From Haliclystus octoradiatus (taxonomy: Eukaryota > Cnidaria > Staurozoa > Stauromedusae > Haliclystidae): 64,000 bases of DNA. The stretch covers positions 19,251,344-19,315,343 of the forward strand of contig OU744449.1 of the NCBI GenBank assembly GCA_916610825.1, in the 5' to 3' direction. The stretch's first letter is position 1. The number at the start of each line of letters is the position of its first letter. Position numbers and translations under genes: made by a program. Below, piece by piece: positions 60,301 through 64,000 of the stretch. The notes under the pieces are model-generated. The model saw nothing but the letters and a program-made list of their open reading frames with translations. It was not told the origin of the DNA and made no database searches.

Positions 60301-63300
60301 CAAACCGATATTTGGCTCAAGATGTTTAGATATTTATTGAAAAGCGTCGTAAATGAGTTATTTGCCGTGCAGCATGCAAAATAAAAACACAGAATGAAAG
60401 ACAGTTATAGGCTACACTGTTTCAAGGTAAACCTTAAATTTAGATAACAATTAGCACATCAATTTCTAGAGAAATATGTACAATATATATTACAGTTCAT
60501 TACAGTACAGTATGTGTCTTTCTTTATTCAACAATAAATATCTTGTTGTGGGATTTTCTTTGCTTGGTTTATGAATTGAAATTGAATTTTAAATTGTGAA
60601 TTCGTGAATTGAGAATTCGCCCTCGAATGATATTCCGACGTTTGTTTTACTTTAGAAAAGGGTTACCACACGCTTGCAAATGTTTGTATTCATATTTACT
60701 AAACTCGAAAAAGTTGGGAGACACTGGGGAAGCTAAAAATCACTTGCTCGGAGCTCGTGATTTTTTAGCGCTTCACTTGTGTCTCCCAACATGTTTTCGT
60801 TTAGTAAATATGGCAATACAAACATGACAAGCATGTGGTAACCCTTTAATCACAGCTACCAGAGTCATCTCATTCAAAATAGGCTAACTAAGTTGCTAAA
60901 AAAGTAACTTAATACAGAATAACAAAGTTACTCATCCAAGCAACAACATACATGAGATTAAAGTGCAGTCAAAAAGGAAGAAAACCCTCAAAAACCTATC
61001 AAAACAATATCTAGTCTAGTCTTCTTTGTTTTGGAGCTGATAGAAAAGGAGGAATTCCGCTGATCGGAGGAAAGTTCACAAAAATTAGTTAAATGGTGTA
61101 CGTATCGTGAAATTTTGCAAGAACTGTTCATGACCAGTTCGTGAACAGTTCATGAAGTTGTTTTTGCAGGGGAATTGTTATAAATTTTATTTGACATAAT
61201 ATTTATTGATAAGATATCAACGACAAACAAAAACAAAGCAGAAACAAAAAAGAAATAATGCATATTTCTGAAACAATTTTCATCTATGCAGTATCATGTA
61301 ATAAACACACTTACAAGGTTATGTTTGATGAGATCTTTAGCAAATGTGAAAGAAGGTGATGCACTTTCCTGAAGAGCTCTAACTTCACCCTAACAATTGA
61401 ACATAAAATTCAAATTGGATGGAATTTCGATTTAAAATAGCTTACCCAACACATCTACCAAACTACTAATTGTGTGAACTATTTACGTTTGTCATCTACA
61501 CATAGACGGTCGCAAATCCAGTATCAAATGTTTGTATTGAATTCATGTTAAATAAATATTACAAAGTGCGGTTTCCTACCATCATTCCAATTTCGAATTG
61601 TTTTCAAAATACTTGTGTTGATTGTCTACCCTTGCGAAAAACAGTTCAGGAGTTTATGAACAGTTCATCAACGTTAATGGCCCCAAACTTTGATGAACTG
61701 TTCATGAGCTGTTCATGAACTATCCGCGAGTGTTCATGAACTGTTCATGAATACCTGAACTGTTTTTTGCATGGGTAATGCTCTATTCACATATTTTATA
61801 AGCCAATAACAATCATAACACGCTACTAAAAATGATGTTAAAATATAGTTTAGTTGGATTACATGCGCACATGTAAGACAATGTTATGATATGTTTACAA
61901 CTCTTGAGAATGCAAATTTGAGTTTCACTATCTTACTTCTCATTATAGTATCATGATGGTATACCTACATAACATTCTACGCATAGCCTGTTATAAATGT
62001 TGATCATAAACGTTGTGTCAGTTATGCAAGGATAAAAACTCAAATATGTCAATCTGATGTTTGCCCAAATGCAAATTTAAACAAACAAAAACATTATCGC
62101 TAAATTTTACCTCTGCAGCTTTTCCATTATATAGCTTGAAATGATTACACGCTTTCAAATTGATTGCAACAGCACTATGAAGGAATGGACATTATTAGAT
62201 GCAATACATTATGAATTTTCAAGAATTGAAATCGTACTGAAAACCTATTGAAAAATTGCTGGATAGGTTACTGAATTTGGTCACCTTTCAATAGCTTTTA
62301 ACTTTAAGCTGAGTTTCAGTAGTTTTTCAGTGGAATGAGAAGAATCTACATACAGATTAAAATGCATATATCGCTTGAGGGACAGAACTGATTTTGATCG
62401 AATTTTTTTTCTTTCAATACAATTGTCATTACCGTGTTTTAAAAAAATGGTATTTTGGTGATTCTTGTGTTCCACTTTTTGAAACCAAAAAAAGGAACAA
62501 TATTATTAACCACAAGAGACTATTCAAAAAACAAAACTCAGATCATTTGAATTAATTTAATAAATATTCAACTGATCATCCCGATCCTGCTAGATACTCT
62601 TCTTATAGTTAAACAATAAACACATTCCAAAAAGAGCAATTACCTTCAAAGTTAATACTTTTTGTTTAAACATTTTCTAGCATATACTTATCACATCAGC
62701 AGGATTGTAGTGTTGCTATTGTTGTGTTATTGTAAGGTTTTTGTCTCAAAATTGATCTCAAATCTATTTCTGTCATAATTAACCGGAGTTCCAGTATCGT
62801 TGCGCAGCAACACAATAATCCTCCTGATGTGTTAAGTTTGTGCTAGAAAGTATTAAAACAAAAAAGTTACAACTTTGAAGGCATATAGCACTTTTTGGGA
62901 TGTCCCCTGCGAAAACAGTTCAGGCGTTCATGAGCAGTTCATGAACAGTTCATGAACTGTAAATGGCCCCAATTTTATGAACAGTTCAATTGAGCAATTC
63001 ATGAAAATTTGGGGTCATCTAAAGTTCATGAACCGTTTTCAGCAAGGGATGTTATAATCTAAGAAGAATATCTAACAGGATCGGGATAAACAGTTGAATA
63101 TTTAATTTTAGAAATTTCAAATGATATGAGTTTTGTTTTCCGTGTAGCAATGCGAACGTTGGCCGAAAATAATGGTCAAACTCTCTTGTGGTAAATAATA
63201 TTGTTCCTTTTTTGGATTCAATAAGTGGGACACGAGAATCTCCATAACACCATGTTCAAGGCCAATTTTTGACAGTAAAAGCGTCAAGCTCTGCAAAAGC

Positions 63301-64000
63301 GCAACAGTTACATGTTTCGATAGCAAAAAAGTTGTAACCAAAAACATTGTGTCCCAAAAGGCGATATATACACCTTACAGTGTCTGTTGAATTTCAGGTT
63401 CATTTCAGATTCTAGTATGCTTTCAATAAGTTATCAGTATCAATTCATCATACCCAATATTTATAATGATAGCGGCTTAAATAAGTCAATATCATAAGTG
63501 TAAGATGCAGACTTCAATTATACAATCATAATTAAATTATCCTACCTACCTGTCAGGATTGCCTTGTAAATAAACTGACAAAACTTCCTGAAAACAGATA
63601 GAAAAATAATGGATGTTAAGAATACCCTTTACAATTAATTCAAATTAATGATTCTGAGTAGCATTATGGGACCACATCAAAAAGGGGGGTCGTATGGGGA
63701 TGTAGCTGTTGAAAATATAGCTCTGGTTAAAGTCATTACAGTTACAACGTCTTCTATCCAGGGTCCGACAAAAGTGGGAATCTCAGGATCGCAGATCGCG
63801 GAAGGCTACATCAAATTCATAAGAAAATTGGTATTTTCATGATTTATTGGTCAATTGTCAACAAAAATATTCATAAGAAAATGACGAAACGTTTCAAGAT
63901 TCCAGAAGGCTAAACCTTTTGTTGCGCCCTTCTTCTATAAATAATCTTCAAAGATGTTGAATAATTTGTTCTATGACATACCTGTGAAACATCAAAGTAA
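45232..64000 (-). CDS. IFT56: Intraflagellar transport protein 56 (spliced, 3' part of gene)
   Basis: This is the span of 14 exons encoding about the last 357 codons; vertebrate IFT56 (TTC26) is about 554 residues, so some 200 N-terminal residues lie beyond 64000. IFT56 is a TPR protein of the IFT-B complex that helps carry motility cargo into cilia. Conserved blocks recognised from the family are [109 protein letters not shown] and MKKWA.ENR. Every junction keeps phase and has GT-AG sites, with no stop or frameshift, so the gene looks functional. Introns range from 394 to 3510 bp and are full of mobile DNA. Confidence 0.97.
45988..46706 (+). pseudogene. LINE reverse transcriptase C-terminal remnant
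   Basis: A first frame gives [20 protein letters not shown] and KCGVLHLG. It shifts near 46190 into a second frame, which gives the C-terminal RT domain: [43 protein letters not shown] and [19 protein letters not shown], then a stop at 46704. This is the standard tail of CR1/Jockey-like LINE ORF2. It is 5'-truncated, as usual for LINE insertions, and lies antisense in the last IFT56 intron. Confidence 0.88.
46707..46916 (+). repeat. LINE 3' UTR with ATTC-type microsatellite tail
   Basis: Follows the RT stop and ends AATAAACAAATCATTCATTC with about six ATTC/TTCA units to 46912. Short 3' microsatellites instead of poly-A are typical of CR1-like LINEs. Confidence 0.75.
47382..47804. mobile_element. 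Tc1/mariner-like MITE
   Basis: Inverted ends GGGAGGTTTAGATTTAGT are flanked by TA on both sides (47380-47381 and 47805-47806), with 423 bp between. The short overlapping open frames inside are not a transposase. Confidence 0.75.
48143..48319. mobile_element. pogo/Tc1-like MITE
   Basis: The ends are CAGTGAAACCTGTATATAAC and, on the other strand, (T)AGTCAAACCTGCTATAGCGG, flanked by TA. Inside are repeated GTGACC-type and TATA...CAGG phrases in inverted order. CAGT(G/C)AAACC ends with a TA site are typical of pogo/Tigger-group elements. Confidence 0.7.
48427..48560 (-). CDS. IFT56: IFT56 exon with [20 protein letters not shown]
   Basis: 134 nt, acceptor TGTTACAG, donor GTAAAC. It begins [19 protein letters not shown], continues through [20 protein letters not shown] and ends RHEP plus two bases of Arg. 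It is the best-conserved exon in the window. Confidence 0.98.
48674..48988. mobile_element. Dispersed repeat with possible TIRs, copy B (partner 4062-4330)
   Basis: The outer ends GGCCCAGGGGTGACTC and GAGTCACCCCCATGGCC are near-inverted, suggesting a MITE. The interior blocks match 4062-4330. A 71-residue open frame inside is low-complexity and is not conserved in the other copy. Confidence 0.6.
49362..49415. repeat. Direct repeat flanking the Ty3-like remnant, left copy
   Basis: ATGTTTCATGTTTAATCTA...AAATGCG, repeated at 50020-50074 with a few changes. The two copies bracket the retroelement end. Confidence 0.75.
49387..49596 (+). pseudogene. Ty3/gypsy-like pol C-terminal tail
   Basis: Reads a Pro/Thr/Ser-rich linker and then [17 protein letters not shown] and a stop at 49594. 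A basic RRS.R.R.PP.RLIEEC end is common at the C-terminus of Ty3-type pol. No integrase core precedes it, so this is a fragment. Confidence 0.6.
49870..50017 (+). repeat. Likely LTR at the end of the Ty3-like remnant
   Basis: A purine tract AAAGGGAGA precedes TGTGCGATATTC at 49870. The segment ends ATCATACA at about 50017, TG...CA, with palindromic ATATCGAT near its end. No second LTR was found in the window, so the boundary is tentative. Confidence 0.55.
50182..50985. mobile_element. PIF/Harbinger-like TIR element
   Basis: Inverted ends GGGGTCAGTCATTATTAACG (left) and the complement (right) are flanked by TTA at 50179-50181 and 50986-50988. The subterminal (G)n-rich GGGAGGGCGGGCTAA is also inverted. 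The 804-bp element has no full transposase, but a minus-strand frame in it ends in a PIP-box-like motif. Confidence 0.85.
50324..50512 (-). pseudogene. Transposon-borne C-terminal ORF fragment with PIP-box-like end
   Basis: A 62-residue frame inside the Harbinger-like element: coiled-coil-like [16 protein letters not shown], a basic KKTRKV, then [11 protein letters not shown] at the very C-terminus. Q-x-x-L-x-x-Y-F is the PCNA-interacting peptide pattern. It may be the last exon of a lost transposase or accessory protein; no other domain remains. Confidence 0.4.
51025..51131 (-). CDS. IFT56: IFT56 exon with [12 protein letters not shown]
   Basis: 107 nt, acceptor TTTTGTAG, donor GTAATC. Reads (Y)[20 protein letters not shown], then [13 protein letters not shown]. 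The first two bases complete the Tyr codon split with the preceding exon. Confidence 0.97.
52075..52144 (-). CDS. IFT56: IFT56 exon with YVSWLARC
   Basis: 70 nt, acceptor CTTTAG, donor GTGAGT. Reads [20 protein letters not shown], then ARC and one base of Tyr. Confidence 0.96.
52372..52690 (+). repeat. tRNA-derived SINE, copy 1
   Basis: The head has a tRNA-like A box (TTAGCTCAGATGGCAGAGC) and B-box-like GTTCAAATCTCCC. It is followed by a conserved body: AAGGTCAACTCAGCCTTGAC, GCCATGAAATCTGTTGAAAT, GTGTCGCGGCTGAG and a GCCTTCGGTAGGATGACACC tail. It matches 58464-58800 inverted. It lies in the 941-bp IFT56 intron, antisense to the gene. Confidence 0.88.
53086..53169 (-). CDS. IFT56: IFT56 exon with [18 protein letters not shown]
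   Basis: 84 nt, exactly 28 codons, acceptor TTGTTTAG, donor GTATGT. Reads [20 protein letters not shown], then GNYKEAEE. Confidence 0.97.
53254..53330 (-). repeat. Possible LINE 3' tail
   Basis: On the minus strand, ATGATGAATAAATTAAATCA runs into a short ATCAA/AAATC microsatellite, resembling a CR1-like LINE terminus. No coding sequence is attached. Confidence 0.35.
53811..53899 (-). CDS. IFT56: IFT56 exon with [18 protein letters not shown]
   Basis: 89 nt, acceptor GTTTGTAG, donor GTTTGT. Reads (D)[20 protein letters not shown], then VLIYLNSIK. Almost identical to the vertebrate protein. Confidence 0.98.
54170..54446. repeat. 31-bp tandem repeat, about 9 units
   Basis: Units read ATTTGATTCAGCGTTCTTGA followed by ACGTATAAACT, with drift in outer units. 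The repeat is intronic, between the exons at 54881 and 53899. Confidence 0.92.
54881..54944 (-). CDS. IFT56: IFT56 exon with [11 protein letters not shown]
   Basis: 64 nt, acceptor TTCTTACAG, donor GTAAGA. Reads [20 protein letters not shown], then C and one base of Asp completed by the next exon. Confidence 0.97.
55181..55317. repeat. TTCATGAAC foldback repeat, copy 1
   Basis: Inverted ends CCCCTGCGA...ACAGTTCAGGAGTTCATGAA and TCATGAACTCCTGAATTGTT...GCAGGGG, 137 bp, with a TTGGGGCCATTTAAC core. Non-coding, in an IFT56 intron. Confidence 0.85.
55843..55952 (-). CDS. IFT56: IFT56 exon with [15 protein letters not shown]
   Basis: 110 nt, acceptor TTCTTTAG, donor GTGAGT. Reads (D)[18 protein letters not shown], then [18 protein letters not shown]. 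Confidence 0.97.
56262..56354. repeat. TTCATGAAC foldback repeat, copy 2 (short)
   Basis: CCCCAGCGAAAAACAGTTACGG at one end and CTCCTGAACTGTTTATCCCTG at the other, with the TTGGGGCCATTTAACG core between. The left inverted segment is shortened. Confidence 0.8.
56489..56510 (-). CDS. IFT56: IFT56 22-nt microexon
   Basis: 22 nt, acceptor TGCATTTAG, donor GTTAGT. Reads VIYYLKQ plus one base of Asp. The phase fits both neighbours, and the peptide matches the family sequence at this place. Confidence 0.93.
56659..57147. repeat. TTCATGAAC foldback repeat, copy 3 (long)
   Basis: CCCCTGCAAAAAAAGTTCATG to TTTCGCAGGGGG. About 490 bp with some twenty GTTCATGAAC-type palindromes, much longer than the other copies. 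It was either expanded internally or made of several insertions. Confidence 0.8.
57387..57600. repeat. TTCATGAAC foldback repeat, copy 4
   Basis: CCCTGCAAAAAATGTTCATGAG to CTCGTTAATTTTTTTCACAGG, with clustered GTTCATGAAC palindromes between. Confidence 0.8.
57724..57804 (-). CDS. IFT56: IFT56 exon with [14 protein letters not shown]
   Basis: 81 nt, 27 codons, acceptor TTTTAG, donor GTAAGA. Reads [20 protein letters not shown], then PEAKLNL. Confidence 0.97.
57957..58325. repeat. TTCATGAAC-rich cluster, copies 5 and 6
   Basis: Two or three incomplete copies: 57957-58075, 58133-58200 and one with a clear CCCCTGCGAAACAAGTTCATG start at 58233. The last contains four successive GTTCATGAAC-type words. 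Confidence 0.7.
58464..58800 (-). repeat. tRNA-derived SINE, copy 2
   Basis: Inverted relative to 52372-52690. On the minus strand the head is GATTAGCTCAGATGGCAGAG and GTTCAAATCCCC, followed by the same body. An extra internal stretch (58505-58560) makes it slightly longer, and the tail is GCCTTCGGTAGGGCGACACC. It lies in the 3.5-kb IFT56 intron in the sense direction. Confidence 0.88.
58801..60299 (-). other. IFT56 intronic stretch without recognised elements
   Basis: Part of the 3510-bp intron. A plus-strand frame at 59577-59810 and its antisense partner match nothing. No exon signal fits the protein here. Confidence 0.5.
60300..60656. repeat. Dispersed repeat, copy 2 (partner 1-325)
   Basis: Matches the left edge of the window in the same orientation, then continues into the same MITE. 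It has extra short insertions relative to copy 1, for example near 60551-60580. Confidence 0.85.
60657..60847. mobile_element. Short foldback MITE, AAAGGGTTACC family, copy 3
   Basis: AAAGGGTTACCACACGCTTG to CATGTGGTAACCCTTT, with an inner palindromic CTCGGAGCTCGTGA block that is absent from copy 1. Confidence 0.8.
61117..61172. repeat. TTCATGAAC foldback repeat, copy 7 (half)
   Basis: Only the right half: AACTGTTCATGACCAGTTCG to TTTTTGCAGGGG. Confidence 0.75.
61315..61389 (-). CDS. IFT56: IFT56 exon with [10 protein letters not shown]
   Basis: 75 nt, 25 codons, acceptor TTGTTAG, donor GTAAGT. Reads [20 protein letters not shown], then IKHNL. Confidence 0.96.
61629..61775. repeat. TTCATGAAC foldback repeat, copy 8
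   Basis: CCCTTGCGAAAAACAGTTCAGG to CCTGAACTGTTTTTTGCATGGG, 147 bp, with an AATGGCCCCAAACTTT core and four GTTCATGAAC-type words. One of the most complete copies. Confidence 0.87.
62111..62174 (-). CDS. IFT56: IFT56 exon with [17 protein letters not shown]
   Basis: 64 nt, acceptor CTTCATAG, donor GTAAAA. One base completes the split Ser; then [20 protein letters not shown] and E. A canonical TPR segment of the protein. Confidence 0.96.
62904..63049. repeat. TTCATGAAC foldback repeat, copy 9
   Basis: CCCCTGCGAAAACAGTTCAGG to AACCGTTTTCAGCAAGGGA, 146 bp, with ATGGCCCCAATTTT and its inverted echo AAAATTTGGGGTCAT. Confidence 0.87.
63550..63587 (-). CDS. IFT56: IFT56 38-nt exon with EVLSVYLQ
   Basis: 38 nt, acceptor GTTTTCAG, donor GTAGGT. 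Reads [12 protein letters not shown] plus two bases of Ser. The phase fits both neighbours. Confidence 0.95.
63982..64000 (-). CDS. IFT56: IFT56 exon, partial at window edge
   Basis: Last 19 nt of an exon that continues past 64000. Reads YFDVSQ in phase 0 and then a GTATGT donor, matching Y-(F/Y)-D-V-S-Q before EVL in the family. Confidence 0.88.

Overview
The window is eukaryotic, from an AT-rich invertebrate animal genome. It has spliced genes with GT-AG introns, a conserved intraflagellar-transport gene, fibrinogen-related exons and dense, nested, mostly decayed transposable elements. There are no operons, Shine-Dalgarno sites, CRISPR arrays or rRNA genes. The lineage cannot be fixed from this window; a tunicate or similar marine invertebrate is only a guess.

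Host genes. The one secure gene is IFT56 (TTC26), on the minus strand from the right edge (64000) to its stop codon at 45232. Fourteen exons were placed by hand with matching splice phases. They cover about the last 357 codons, and the N-terminal part lies beyond the window. Its introns hold two copies of a tRNA-derived SINE, many copies of a TTCATGAAC-rich foldback repeat, several MITEs, a LINE 3' end and the end of a Ty3-like retroelement. Further left on the same strand are two exons of a fibrinogen-related domain (7636-7758 and 5200-5462) and a first exon with a signal peptide and a cysteine-rich, PAN/apple-like segment (25041-25367). These may or may not be one gene.

Mobile DNA from left to right: a decayed BEL/Pao element (960-3868) whose 3' LTR holds a Harbinger-like MITE (2895-3772); a foldback repeat (10262-11146); a hAT-like composite with an 8-bp target duplication (11887-17027); a THAP/DDE transposase pseudogene split by a young 3.6-kb LTR element (20301-23931), which itself contains a 1.7-kb TIR element; a giant foldback element (26120-37899) whose arms are mirrored arrays of two different satellites, with an ISL2EU-like element in the right arm; a Mutator-like TIR element with a 9-bp duplication (38410-39454); a LINE fragment (40650-41957); and a second copy of the 1.7-kb TIR element (42733-44522).

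The most striking structure is the 11.8-kb foldback at 26120-37899. It has a mirrored order of unique end, ~192-bp satellite, linker, ~203-bp satellite and central loop, and an 11-bp direct repeat at its ends. Several insertions can be ordered in time because their empty target sites are visible in neighbouring repeat units or in an interrupted reading frame.
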